A stretch of DNA of 64,000 bases from Rhodamnia argentea (taxonomy: Eukaryota > Streptophyta > Magnoliopsida > Myrtales > Myrtaceae): contig NC_063157.1 of NCBI RefSeq assembly GCF_020921035.1, positions 22,337,015 to 22,401,014 of the forward strand. Direction: 5' to 3'. Below the pieces are notes generated by a model. The model saw only the letters and a list, made by a program, of their open reading frames with translations. It was not told where the DNA came from and did not search any database. Of the stretch, positions 10,804 through 22,750 are shown piece after piece. Each line of letters starts with the position of its first letter. Position 1 is the stretch's first letter. A program made the position numbers and the translations under genes.

Positions 10804-12801
10804 ATGGGAGTGGGCATATCATTCTTGATCGGATTGAAGGCCGCAGCTTTATTCCTGTTCTTCGCGTTCCTCAGGAGCTTCGGCTTCGCATTGTCGTCCC
10901 TACCTTTCTTGTACGCGTCTCTCGTGTCTTTGCTCGTCTCGCTCGCTTCCCACCCATCGATCAACCTCCCCCTGCTTCTGGGCAAGACCCCAGATGGGTG
11001 TTTCCCCATCTGGTCGATCATCATCTTCAGTCCTTACTTGTACTTCGTCAGGGCTTTCTCCGCAATCAGGAGGCTGAGGAGTGGGGAGGCTCCGTACAGT
11101 GAGATCTGCGAGGGCGTGTATGTTGGCGGGTGGCCTTCTTCTCTCGATAAGTTGCCTCCCGGCGACCCCGCGATCGTTGACTGCACTTGCGAGCTCCCGC
11201 GGCGGCCGGAGTTGCGCGGGCACCCGTATTTATGCGTCCCGACCTGGGATACTCGGTCGCCGGGGCCAGGGGAGATCGAGTCCGCAGTGAAGTGGGCTTG
11301 TAGGAAGAGGGCACAGGACAGGCCTGTGTTCATTCATTGTGCCTATGGTATGGGAAAAAGAAAAGGATATTCTTGTTGAGCAGTCGGTGTTGATCATGGT
11401 TTGTTTTCAACTTTGCCAGAAAGATTGTTGTGGATAGTGTAGGATCAATCATCTATCTTTTTATATTCCAGGATATAAATTCCAAAACTAGGCACAATGC
11501 TGTTATAGGAGTGTTTTAACTGCATGAAGCTTGATCAACGAGTAATAGCGAAGCACAGCTGATGCGTTCCTATTCTCAATCAATCTCTTTGTTAATTACT
11601 CTCCTCAAGTGATTAGGATTATGAAGCGAGTGTGAGATGTATCGAACCTTCAAGCAATTACATGATATCGAGTGGCTATCTCCTCCATTTAGTCTCTTGA
11701 TACATGAGCTGTCTATTTCTACAATCATATCAAGCACACTTAGGGTCCTATGTATTAGTTCATATTATTGGAGGACGACACCTTTTTCCTAAGCCGCATG
11801 TGTTAACCTGTGGTGCTTCTAAGCTCAAGCTGTTCATTTTTTATGATATAAGTTGATAGATGTTTTGTTCAAAACCAGAAAAAGGTCAATACGTATGTCT
11901 AATGTCTAGATATCGTGTAAAAACATAGTGGCATAATCAAAAGAAAGAAAAGAAAACATAACAGATGATAGTTGTTCTCAGTCCTATTCCTCTTATTAGT
12001 TCAGATTCGAACATTGTTATATTTCATGTTATAGAAGTATTGTCTAAGAAATGCACATAGAATTACTTGAGCAAAAGATGATATCTCCATGTTGAGATCT
12101 AACAACTTGTTAGTGGAATTGCTTGCCTTCTGCAGTTCTGCATGTACTCTGTTATGGAAACTGGTTTCATACCTATCTTGCATCATAGATTCATAATGTC
12201 ATCGGGCGAAGAGATACAGGGATAAGTTTTCTTACTAGTGAGATGAGATGTTATATTCTATTGGTGCTTGAATATATGAGACAACAAATTTAGTGATCTC
12301 TCAAAATGTTACATGATCGTTGATAATGTGGTTGAATTAGTGACCTTATGGTGTTAAGCATCCCGTACTATTGTCACTAGAGGAACATCATAGATTTTGC
12401 TATTAAGGAGTTGTTGAGATTGTCTTTCATGGGAGAGATTTCTTCCTTGAACTCAGAATTTTGGTTCTTGACATTACCGAGGGAGATGATTTTATCTAGA
12501 TGTACATTCTATCGTGTGAAGTTTATGTTCATGTTTTTTCCTCTATCGGCACTTATTAAGCTAAAACTATTTGCATCTATCCGTGAAAAGTTTCTCTTTA
12601 AACTGATCTCCAGGTCACGGAAGGAGTGTGGCGGTATCATGTGCTCTGCTAGTGGCTCTTGGGGTTGCAGAAGACTGGAAAGTTGCCGAGAGGATAATCA
12701 AGGAGAGACGTCCTTATATTCAGATGAATGGGCTCCACAGGAAGGCATTGGAAGAATGGTCAAAGCACCGGTTGTCTACTCCCAAGAACAACAGAAATTG
12801 A
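10804..12801 (+). CDS. Membrane-anchored dual-specificity phosphatase, copy B
   Basis: Paralogue of the phosphatase at 3040-3860, same orientation, 243 residues from exons 10804-11347 and 12614-12801. Exon 1 has the same length as in copy A (544 nt), and the intron sits at the same point inside the P-loop, but here it is 1266 bp instead of 92. Splicing gives HCAYGHGRS, so Cys179 and Arg185 are kept while His181 of copy A is Tyr. The N-terminal half again has two or three hydrophobic segments. The 3' end of the short copy A intron resembles the 3' end of this one, so the introns are homologous and one has lost or gained about 1.1 kb. The start at MGVGISF is favoured over upstream in-frame Mets because the match to copy A is strongest from there. 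Confidence 0.85.
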
Positions 12802-14415
12802 GACACAAGATCTGCTCTCCTCAGGTGAATCTAATCATTCTTGATCGGACACGTCCGAATACACAGGACAAAATCTTGTTTGGGAGCTTTTTCCAGTTAA
12901 ATTCGTGCTATCATAGAGTCTCATCTGTGACAGTTAGCGTCTCTCCAATTGCGTTGGAAATATACTCTCCCACCGTTGGAGCGGCTTTGCGATGACATTA
13001 TCAACCGGCTCTGTGTTTTCACGAGCTGTATGGTGTTTACTGTTTTTCATGTGTGCGATAACAGAGCTTTTTATTTAGCCAATTCTGACTTGATAAACAC
13101 GGGAAGCAGACGGGTCTTGTAAGTGCCACTGGCATGGCAGCCTAGTGACACGGTGTTGGGGGCAGGAACGAGACCTCTGTTCGAACCACTGGAAGTTCCA
13201 AAAAGGAGAAACCTGCTTGTGAAGCGTACATCTGCTCAATAGCAAGGAGAAACTTAATGCTGTAAGTGAGTTGTAACTGCGGATTCTGAAATCCGTTTGC
13301 TAAATTTTAGAGGTAGTGGAAAATTTCCGAATGTGCTAGCAATCGGTGCATATAGATACAGATGGTCCAATAGGAGTAAGAATTTTCAGGAGCATTTCGG
13401 ACATTTTGTTTCTAACCAGATTAGCCATAGCTGGTCCACCTCCCTGGGATTGAGACACGGCCTCGATCCTACGGGAGGCAATGGTGAGAAATTTTCCACG
13501 ATGGGCAAAACCTGGCAGAGAAATACTGTCCAAGTAGCATTTCCTTATGATAGAAATTTCCATCTTCCCATCACTACCTAAACATGGTAGTAAGTCAAGG
13601 ATTTGTCCAATCGTCCAAACAAAAGATACATCTGCCAATCACTTGTGGCTGGTTCACATGATAAGGGGCAAAACTATCTGGCCATCTCTTCAGTTGCACT
13701 TGTGATTTAGACTTTAAACTCTAGTTTCTTCAAGTTATTGGCATCTACCTACCAATTACGAATTGCATTGCCGTTATTACGCATGGAAGCAATTCCGCTC
13801 TCCATTTTGTGCCAGACGGGAAAGCGGAATTAAGACTTCACAAGCAACGCCAATCGTCAAAGCCTGCTATGACAACAAATCTGCGTACTCCTGATTCGGA
13901 CGAACTGAGTGCTTGTGTGAATCTACGATGTTCTGAATCCCATAGCTTATAATGCGAAAACAACCTGCTTGAATTAGAACACATCTCACTGATCCGTGAA
14001 AATGGACCCATGTTCAGGATACCCTACAAGCCAAGTATTGAGGGAAAACCAGACGTAGGAAGGACAAAATTACAAGCTCATGCTAATTACATTAAGAAAA
14101 CAAAAACACAAATGAGAATATATGGAACTGACCACATAGCAACAACTCTGCCTGTTATTTACGCTGTGGGAAATACACATCTCTTCATGAAGCCAAATAT
14201 ACACAGAAGTTGCCCCAAGACAAAAGATCTTCAAACAAACAAAAGATTTAGCAACCCTCCCCAAGAAAAAAAGGGAGAAAAGAGGAAGCGATGCTATTTA
14301 TTTCAGTCAGGATCTAACAAACAGTAGTTAGCTGAACATTTTCTGTTGATAGGGACAATAGGTTTTCTCCATGTACTAGTATATGCTTTGGTCATGACGC
14401 TCATCTGCGACATCC
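12802..14415. other. Intergenic: 3' flanks of two convergent genes
   Basis: The stretch holds the 3' flank of phosphatase copy B, then DNA with no recognised gene apart from a SINE-like relic at about 13100-13215. From about 14300 it is the probable 3' UTR of the ISCA1-like gene on the - strand. Confidence 0.4.
13100..13215 (+). mobile_element. tRNA-derived SINE-like relic
   Basis: GGCAGCCTAGTGACACGG resembles a pol III A box, and GTTCGAACC about 45 bases later is a good B box. The intervening sequence does not fold as a tRNA by eye, and no clear A-tail or target duplication is seen. A tRNA-derived SINE is the likeliest origin. Confidence 0.3.
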
Positions 14416-17400
14416 TCAACTGCCTCCTCGTTTAGCTGCCTCCGAACTACTTGTTGTCATGAAGGACTCTCCACAACCGCATTGCCCTTTAGAATTTGGA
14501 TTGATGAAGATAAATTCAGACCTGCAGAGAAGCTAGTCAACACTGGGAGGCGAAATACAGGAGTATAAAATCACAAATGATCATTACAGACTGAAATGAC
14601 CAAAATTTTCTCTCAAAAACTAAACAATCATATCATCAGTCAACCTAGGGACTAAAGTTTGCCCAAGAAAAAAAAACCAGGGACTAAAGCCCTGCAATTA
14701 AGGGCATCTTGCAAGCCCTCTATAACTTAATCGACTACACATACAGTTAGACTTTTGCACAAGTATCTGGACACACATCGACTAATACTTTTTCAATGTT
14801 TCTTTTCCGTCTAACATTTAAATTAATGTTAGGAATAGAACCTAGAAACAACTTCAACAGACATAGTTGCTGCTAAAGCAATTCCTTTTCGCCGGATAAC
14901 ATTGAATCTAGACTGGAATATAAGTGGTGAATAACAGTGAGTTGAATAAATTTTGGATGCTCAACTCATATATGGACTATGGAGAAAAAATAATACTTGC
15001 ACATGATAGGGGAATAGATGAGATGCACAGCAGTTACCTGAGCTTGTCATCTACAAAGTCCATCTTGGTTCCAACAACATGCATCAGAGCCTTCGGTTCA
15101 ACCAAAATCTTTATGCCCTTGTCTTCAACCAACTCGTCGAACTTGCCTTTTGTATCTGAAAATTAGTAAATAAATTTCCTCCAGCAGATGAGTAATCAAT
15201 ACATCACAAAAGGGAAGACAACAAGAGCATCAATCCCTAGCTTGAAACTCACAAGGTATGGTTTATCTACATATTCCTTGTTGTGGGGTCCTGGTACATG
15301 GATAGCAATCTGCACTTATTTTTCCTATTAATGTTTGTTCCGTCTCATTACACTTCCTTAATTAAGATGATTAAGAACTTCAGAGGACAATTCTCTGACA
15401 GCCCTCTCTTCGTATGAGGCAGTAAGTTTTCAAACCTCTCAGATGTGAACATAGGCATGTGCTAATGGCCAGAAATGACTTGCCTAATAGACGTGACTCA
15501 AAAAAGATAAATTAGTTAAAGAATCTAGCCCCTGCTTTTACATGCTATCACAAAACAGGAGCATAACAAAAATACATAGATGCAGATGCCTTCAATCTGG
15601 AAAAAATTGTAGATTTGGACTCTTGTATCATAACCACACAATCAACACGAAGCAAAAGTTACACCGAGACATTCTGATTCTTGAGAATATCCTGCGATTC
15701 CCTACAGCGTAAAGGTTTCGTTTTCCACACTGAGCAACATTAATTAAGCCTTTCCAGCTTTTGACCCAGAAATTAAGACTGGTCACTGAATTTACCAAAA
15801 ATCATCACAAATCAAAGCCAACCCCAACTTAAGACCCAGCAAACCGAAAACAACATTAACTGTTTAAATTACTAACCAAAGAATTGACCTTTAGTATTTT
15901 CTTCAAACTGGACAGACCATTTTTGTTTCCTTTCCTCATATTTTTTTACATAGCCAAAACCCTTCATCTCACACCTAAAATCTCAAGGATTTACTTCTGG
16001 AACAGCAGTATAAGAAATTTGGAAAAGTGAGTAGGAATGCAGTTGCTCCCAGAGGAATCAATTTTACCACAAAAACCCCCACAAAGTGATGTACTCAAGT
16101 CCAAGCAAGAACGAAAACCAGGCAAAAATATCACAAAAGAGCAGTCACGAAGCCCACCCGCAGGTGTCAAATCGAATGGTAGAACAGACGGACATTCATA
16201 TCAGCAATTTGACATTTTATAGAACAATCAAGTAAGTTTCGACCACTTCAAATGAGGTCAAGTGATTTCTCTATGAACTAGCAATCTACCAAGTAAAATA
16301 TCTTAGCAGCACGCCTATTACCAAAAAATAGAAAGAAATAAGATGCAAATGCGGAAGTTGGATTCAGTTCATCGTCTCACGAAATCCTAATGCACTTTGT
16401 TTATCTCTTTTTTATGAGCTAGTAATCCGAGGAAATTTAGCACTCTAATGATGATTTTCCCATGAGAACTTTGTCATCATGTGACAAGGTATTACAGAAC
16501 AATGTAAACAACCAACAATAATAGTCATAATTAATTGCAGGATACGTCATTTCAAATTTTCATAGACTTCACTTGAAAACTATGAAATTACTGCTACTCT
16601 GATTGATGGGTAGATACCTCATCAGTGTCATCAACTGACTTCTATTAAAACCAACTACGTGATGCAGATACACATTAGAAGCATGCTTTGGAGGATGCTA
16701 GTTGTTGGATCAGTATGCAAACATCATCAGTTTTACCATGTAATTTAGCAAATTGAAACTTCATGCCATTTAACATATCCAATTTCACGCTACCTGACTG
16801 ACCCACTCAACATACAGTCGTGCCTCAATTCGCACGATACTCCCAACAGGTAAATATGGTATCTTATGGTGATTTCAAAAAATTAACTCGATCTCGAAAC
16901 AGGGGCATCTAATGACAGCATCTACGATTATTCAACCGCAGACCCTGCACAAGCATTCTTTCTGATTCATTGAACCGTTCTAACCCATTCCTAAAATTTG
17001 TTCTGCCCGTCTCTTTATGCTACAGGTAAACAAGATCATAGGAATCAACAACCCCAGAATTGGCTGGGCATCTTCTTTCATACAATTTGATAGAACACAG
17101 CATCCACGAAAATTGAAACCTCTTAAAGTCATCCCCGAAATGCATTACTCAATCCACGAAAAAAAAATTAGAGCAAAAGAATTGCAGTACAAGCAGCCAC
17201 AAAACTCGTCCTTCGTCGAAACCCAACCTTATCCAGATTTCAACATAAGCAGATCAAAATCGGTAGAAACAATCCAAAAAAAAAAGAAGAACACACAACT
17301 TCGGGAAGTAGGAAATTGTTGAAAGGTTACCTGCGTAATTGAGGGTATAGGACAAGCCGTTGCAGCCGCGAGCCTTGACGCCGAGCCGGAGGAAAGGGCG

Positions 17401-17529
17401 CTGGCGCTGCTGCAGGAGGTGGCGGACCCTGGAGGCGGCGGCGTCCGTCAGGGTGAGGACCTGGCGGCGCGCGGCGGAGCCGACCCTCTCCGCAGCCGCG
17501 GCCAGCTTCGAGGCCGAAGGAGCTGTCAT
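14416..17529 (-). CDS. ISCA1-like mitochondrial iron-sulfur assembly protein
   Basis: A-type Fe-S carrier that hands clusters to target proteins, predicted in mitochondria. Exons in gene order are 17331-17529, 15038-15155 and 14416-14521. All junctions are GT-AG and keep frame for 140 residues, the usual family length. The domain begins at VLTLTDAAA. The three ligand cysteines are present: Cys56 in [11 protein letters not shown], and Cys120 and Cys122 in [19 protein letters not shown] matches the eukaryotic ISCA1 type rather than ISCA2 or the plastid SufA type. The N-terminus is Ala/Arg/Ser-rich and short of acids, as in a mitochondrial presequence. The Met at 17529 is taken as start because upstream frame is low-complexity. 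Intron 1 is 2175 bp and intron 2 is 516 bp. Confidence 0.92.
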
Positions 17530-18526
17530 TTCCCTGATGCTCGCTCGCTGATGAGAATTTGAGGCAGAGACGACGTACCGTACGACGAGAAACTCGACCG
17601 TCTGAATTAACTTCGGGACCGGGGAAAATGTATTCCAGAAGGTGATCAAATCGCACACGAGAACGATCACGTGATTGCCACGTGCTACTCTCCTCCTCTT
17701 CTCTTTTTTTCCCTTTTTTTGTGAAATCCTGTTTATGTTGAGCATGAAGGGTGGCAACCTTTTTTTTTTTTTTTTTTGCTTTATGGGTTCCAAATTAGGA
17801 GACTAATTCACATGCGATCAATATTTCGCAAAAGCAGAATATTTTTCTTATTAGATTTATCTACTATAAAAAATAATTTTAAATTCCATTCATTTCGTAA
17901 AAAAATAATAATATTAATCTTTATATTAGATTGATAATAATCGATCATCTAAAAATATTTTCATTTTCGATAAAAATTTATATTTAAAATTTTTTGGGAT
18001 CATTTTTCGTTTATTCATGCAAATAATCAAGAGATTTTTGCGATCATCTTTCTTTCATTTATGTAAATAATATTTCGACAAAAAAAATGTAAATAATGTA
18101 GTCAATTATTTTCTAAGAAATCAATTTTTGAATAATTTATTTAGGGAGAAACCAAGGGTGATTAGTAAGTAAATCACTCGTTCGCCAGGCAAGGATGTCC
18201 GATGATTGTTGCGCGCTCTCGAGGACTGGGAAGCTGCTTGTGTACATCGAGAAGTCGCAGGTTACTCAAAACAACTGATGAATGTCAGTTCGATCCTGCT
18301 GCTACCGCTTTGACTGTAATGGCAATCGATCGGAGCGCAGTTCCAAATTGCAATGAGGCGGCGCTGGTTTGCTCAGAACGAGGAGGACAGATCGACTTGT
18401 GATGTGATGTCTTGAGACATCAGTTTTCTCTAGCTGCTCTCCAGCTCGCCGATATACTCTCAAATCTGCTCGTATGCTGTTTGGATTGGGAACCCATGTC
18501 CCACCAGTTCGATTCTCTTCAGAACT
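17530..18526. other. Intergenic between divergent genes
   Basis: The 5' flank of the ISCA1-like gene is followed by a very AT-rich stretch (17810-18170) and then the 5' flank of the truncated PPR gene. A 219-codon open frame on the - strand (18302-18961) mostly overlaps the PPR coding region and is a shadow of it. Confidence 0.45.
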
Positions 18527-20050
18527 TTGATTGGTCGAGTCATGCGTGGGCGTTGCTGGTACAGACATTTCTGCTCTCATCGACAAGTTCGAGCGAGCAG
18601 AAGCAGAGAGCCCGAGTCGTGTTCCTCGAAGGGAACTTCGCCGCCCCGAAAGAACGAGTGGAAGCGACGTCCAACAACTGTAGCAGAAGACGCGGATGTG
18701 AGAAAATGGAACATGACTATCACTGCCCACATGCGTGACGGCCAGTGCGAGTCGGCTCTTCTCATCTTTAACTCGATGCCCCATCGGAGTGTCATCTCGT
18801 ACAATGCGATGATAGCAGGGTACTGGCAGAATGGCGAGTTCGGTCGCGCTATAGAGATGTTCGAAAAAATGCCGGAGAGGGATCTGGTTTCTTGGAATTC
18901 TATGATTAGTGGGTACATGAGGAATGGAGATGTTTCTGCTGCTATTGCGTTGTTTCGTCAAATGCCTGCGAGGGATGTTGCTTCTTGGAATGCACTGTTG
19001 TCGGGTTACGCGCGAAATGGACTAGTGGATGAGGCGAGAGAGGTCTTTGACGAGATGCCTTGCAAGAATAATATATCTTGGAACTCGTTGCTTACTGCAT
19101 TTGTAGAGAACGGTAGGATGGATGAAGCACGTAAGCTTTTTGAGTTTAAGACGGATTGGGAGGTAATTCCTTCGAATTATCTGATGGCTGGGTATGTCAA
19201 GAGGAGGATGTTGGTTGATGCAAGACAGCTTTTTGATCGGATGCCTTTCAAAGATGACGTTTCCTGGAACACTATGATCGCAGGTTATGCACAGAATGAT
19301 GACTTGTCAGAAGCAAGAAGATTGTTTGAGGCCTCACCAGCTCGTGATGTATTTGCATGGACAGCTTTGATGTCTGGATATGTGCAAAAGGGGATGATGG
19401 ATGAAGCAACACGTATTTTTGATGTGATGCCAGAAAAGAATAGTGTCTCTTGGAATGCAATGATTGGGGGTTATGTGCAATCAAAGGAAATAGACAAAGC
19501 GAGACAGTTATTTGAGGTGATGCCTTGTCGAGACATCACTTCTTGGAATACAATGATCGCCGGCTTTGCTCAGGCTGGTGACATCTCCAAAGCTAGATGC
19601 ATGTTTGATCAGATGCCTCTGCGTGATTGCATCTCTTGGGCTGCCATTATTTCGGGGTATGCTCAAACTGGGCATTTTGAAGAGGCTTTGCAGCTGCTTC
19701 TAGACATGAACAGATACGGAGAATGGCCAAACAGATCGGCTTTGACTTGTTCTTTTAGCTCATGTGCTGAAATTGGAGCCTTGAAATTGGGACAGCAATT
19801 GCATGGATACCTGATAAAAGCAGGATATGAATCTGGATGTTTTGTGGCGAATGCACTTCTGGCAATGTACTGTAAGTGTGGAAATATTGAAGATGCTTAC
19901 GATGTATTTCATGGTATAGCAGACAAGGATTCTGTCTCGTTGAATACCATGCTTGCTGGTTATGCAAGGCACGGACTTTTAAAGGAGGCTTTGATTATTT
20001 TTGAGTCAATGAAGGCAGTGGTTATCAAACCAAATGCTGTCCCACCATAA
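18527..20050 (+). CDS. Truncated PLS-type PPR protein, paralogue of the gene at 22751
   Basis: An uninterrupted 507-codon frame made of PPR repeats of the PLS class, with repeated VSWN-MI-GY and EAR-LF--MP phrases. It aligns along its length with exon 1 of the full gene at 22751 and starts with a similar MRG-CW segment a few residues in. It stops at IKPNAVPP, just where its sister continues from IKPDDVTM across an intron into the last PPR, the E/E+ motifs and the DYW domain. None of those parts is found before 22750. An RNA-binding function without editing activity is possible; decay of a dead duplicate that still keeps its frame is equally possible. PPR proteins act in mitochondria or plastids. 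Confidence 0.7.
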   Translation: MIGRVMRGRCWYRHFCSHRQVRASRSREPESCSSKGTSPPRKNEWKRRPTTVAEDADVRKWNMTITAHMRDGQCESALLIFNSMPHRSVISYNAMIAGYWQNGEFGRAIEMFEKMPERDLVSWNSMISGYMRNGDVSAAIALFRQMPARDVASWNALLSGYARNGLVDEAREVFDEMPCKNNISWNSLLTAFVENGRMDEARKLFEFKTDWEVIPSNYLMAGYVKRRMLVDARQLFDRMPFKDDVSWNTMIAGYAQNDDLSEARRLFEASPARDVFAWTALMSGYVQKGMMDEATRIFDVMPEKNSVSWNAMIGGYVQSKEIDKARQLFEVMPCRDITSWNTMIAGFAQAGDISKARCMFDQMPLRDCISWAAIISGYAQTGHFEEALQLLLDMNRYGEWPNRSALTCSFSSCAEIGALKLGQQLHGYLIKAGYESGCFVANALLAMYCKCGNIEDAYDVFHGIADKDSVSLNTMLAGYARHGLLKEALIIFESMKAVVIKPNAVPP

Positions 20051-22750
20051 ATGATGCCTTCTTCATTTGAGTTTATAGCTTCATCCTTTATGTCTTCAGA
20101 TTAAAATGGGTATTACAGTCAATGTTGAATGAACGAGGCTGTTTCTCAAAGTAAACAAGTTAAAGCGAGTTGGTTGACACTACTAGGATTCAAGCTCTTC
20201 GGGATACCTAGAATACTTGATGGGGAGCATATAGGGTTGGCTTCTGTTGTGGGCCATATATTGCATATCTAGTTTTGGTTCTTACTTTGTTATCACTTGA
20301 ACCAGAGCTGTTAAAACACTTAAAACTAGAAAAGAACGACAGATCATCCCCTCGACTCCTGCCATGTTGAATGAGGAGCTGACACGCGCATGATGTCCCT
20401 ATGCTTGGTCCTCTCAAAAGGATCCTGTTCTTATAGAGGCTACATGGCCTATGAGAGCATATTTCTTGATTTCCTGAAAGATGAATAAATAAGAGGACAT
20501 TAAGAAAGGGAGGATGTCTTGAAAGGAGGGGAAGATGAGCCATGAGGTAGCAGTCGATATGAACAAGATTTATTCCCTCCATTCAGAAATTTTGGAGTAA
20601 TTTTGAATCCTTGACTGTTGTATGTCATGGCCAACCTTTTTGATAAGGTACGTGTATCCTATCACACAAGAGACTTCAAGATTTCTTACTTGCTGAATCT
20701 CCTATGGTTCATGACTTGGACAATAAAAAGACAGATTGAGGAGAACAGTCTCTGCGGTCTCATTAGCTTAGACTCTTCTGCTGAGGATACAGCGTGAGCT
20801 TCCCGTAATCATACTTGTATGTTTGTAAGCAAGCAGGGCGGTTACAGCGACTGTTTATTGCTGTCTTAATCTGGCTGTGGCCTCTATTCACGACCATTCA
20901 TCAGCATAACTGAGAGTTGGCCCCCCAACCACCCAGAACAGTGCACATGGCTCTTCAGAAGGTGAGGTTCTTGGTAAGGTAACGTTCAATCTTTTACCCA
21001 TTTTTTTATGAAGACATAAGATAATACGGGCGTATTGATTTCCAGAGTGCAGTATTCTCTTGCCTTTTTTTCTTTCACAATGAGCTCTAGTCGATCAAGG
21101 AGTGAATGGAAGTGATTCAGGTCTCTCTTAGGTAACGATTTCTGCAATGTAGACCTAAAGCTAGCTGAAATCAGTTTTGCTTCCAGATAAGACTTCTGGT
21201 TTATGAATCTCTCGGTCGGAATGGTGTGGAAGACGACGTTGGGATCTGTTTTAAAATATTTCGCTTCTTATTTTGGGGGAAGTGACGAAAAGTTAGAACT
21301 GGATGCAAATTAATGCGGATTTTTGTGGTATCACTGCACACTTCATTGTCTCTGCGAATGTAAATGATGCAACTGCTTACCTCTGTCGACGAACCTGCAT
21401 TAGGATCTAATATTGTCAACACTGATCTATGACAGGTGGAGGAGGGTATGCACGTCTGCTGTTAATGGTTCATCTGGTTAAGAAAGCTTTATGTTTCGGT
21501 GCTACTTGGGGAGAAACATTTGGTATAATCCTTAGTCTTTACAAATCCCGCGACTGACGAGGTCGACCATCTATCTGAATAAGGAAAATGATTTGTCTTC
21601 CGACTCTAAAGAGTATCGGAAATGGTTCTGAGTGTGACCCATGTATCAGGAGTGCCATTCAGTGGTATTTGGAAGGAGTTCGACTTGATTGGTCGGAGGA
21701 CGAATGTTGCTATTTGAATAATCTCAATCTGGCAATACAACATTTGTATGGGTGGGCTTATCTTATGTTTGTTCAGATTGTTTGACTTGCGCTGAGATGC
21801 CAATCCACTGCTGCTATGCCGTCTCTACTTTCTCACCGTGCTCTTTTAGGCTGCGTGTTATGGTAACGTTTCTGTTCCCATAATAACTTTTAGAACAGAA
21901 ACATTTTTTTCTGTTTCTGTTTCTAGCAATGATTTTTGGGAACAGAAACGCGTTTAGTAATTGCAAAAAAAAAAAAATTCCGGAAAAAAAATAGAACAAA
22001 AACGCGTTTGGTAACTGCATAAAGTTTCTATTTTCGGAACAAAAAAAAAGCTTTTGGTAATTACAACTACCCTATCATGGGAGAGGGTTGCGACATTAAT
22101 TAGGTGGAAGTACTTGTACTACCAATCGAATTATTAACATGTAATTAGCTCAATTAACTCTCTTTAGCGGGATTTCACTATTCAGCTGCAACGTTCGAAA
22201 GGGGAATTTTGCTTTGATCGAGTTTTACCCCCCAAAAAAAAATATTTTTAGGCTTTGAACATGTTCAGATATCTTTAATTTTGAGCTATTTATTTTGTTT
22301 TTCCTTTTCAAGTAGTTGTTTGGAATTTGATTCTTATTGAACATCAAGCATCTTATCTTCCACAATTTGTAAATGTTAACATGTGGCGGATTAGATTTTT
22401 CCACTTAATTGTTAAGGTTAAATTAGATGTACAATGTGATATTCCGGTGTCTCGTTACAACGTTGCGCAAAGCGAGGAAGTTGAAGTCACTCCAGAACTT
22501 ATGCAGAATTCAGATACTTCGTTATAGTTGTGGCGATCCGACAACAGAGTTGAAAGGAACAACATGACGTCGACAACGATTTTTCATGGAACCCGACACA
22601 TCATATCGGTCATCGCCACTTGTCGCCGCAATTTAGTCTGCGGAATACCAGGCGCTGTCATCCGAATCGACCCGTGATTGTTCGTGCACATGAGTACCCT
22701 CCGGTTCCATCTTCGTCCTCACTCTCATCCAAGTACTGAGAGCTCAAGGG
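20051..22750. other. Intergenic, no gene recognised
   Basis: This separates the two PPR genes. I searched it by eye for the missing exon of the truncated gene (last PPR, E and DYW motifs) and did not find it. It holds one low-complexity repeat (about 21850-22060). No other coding region is recognised. Confidence 0.45.
21850..22060. repeat. Non-coding repeat with GCGTTTGGTAA phrases
   Basis: AACAGAAACGCGTTTAGTAA and AACAAAAACGCGTTTGGTAA occur as direct copies about 60 bases apart, with related GTTATGGTAACGTTTCTGTT in inverted sense on the left. A-runs separate them. It looks like an eroded MITE with internal repeats. Confidence 0.4.

Noticed and set aside
17254-17793. 179-codon - strand frame taken as one protein
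   Set aside because: Only 17331-17529 is coding (ISCA1 exon 1). The upstream part is A/T-run low complexity, and the downstream part reads into the intron.
18302-18961. 219-codon frame on the - strand
   Set aside because: Antisense to the PPR coding region and without motifs; a shadow frame.
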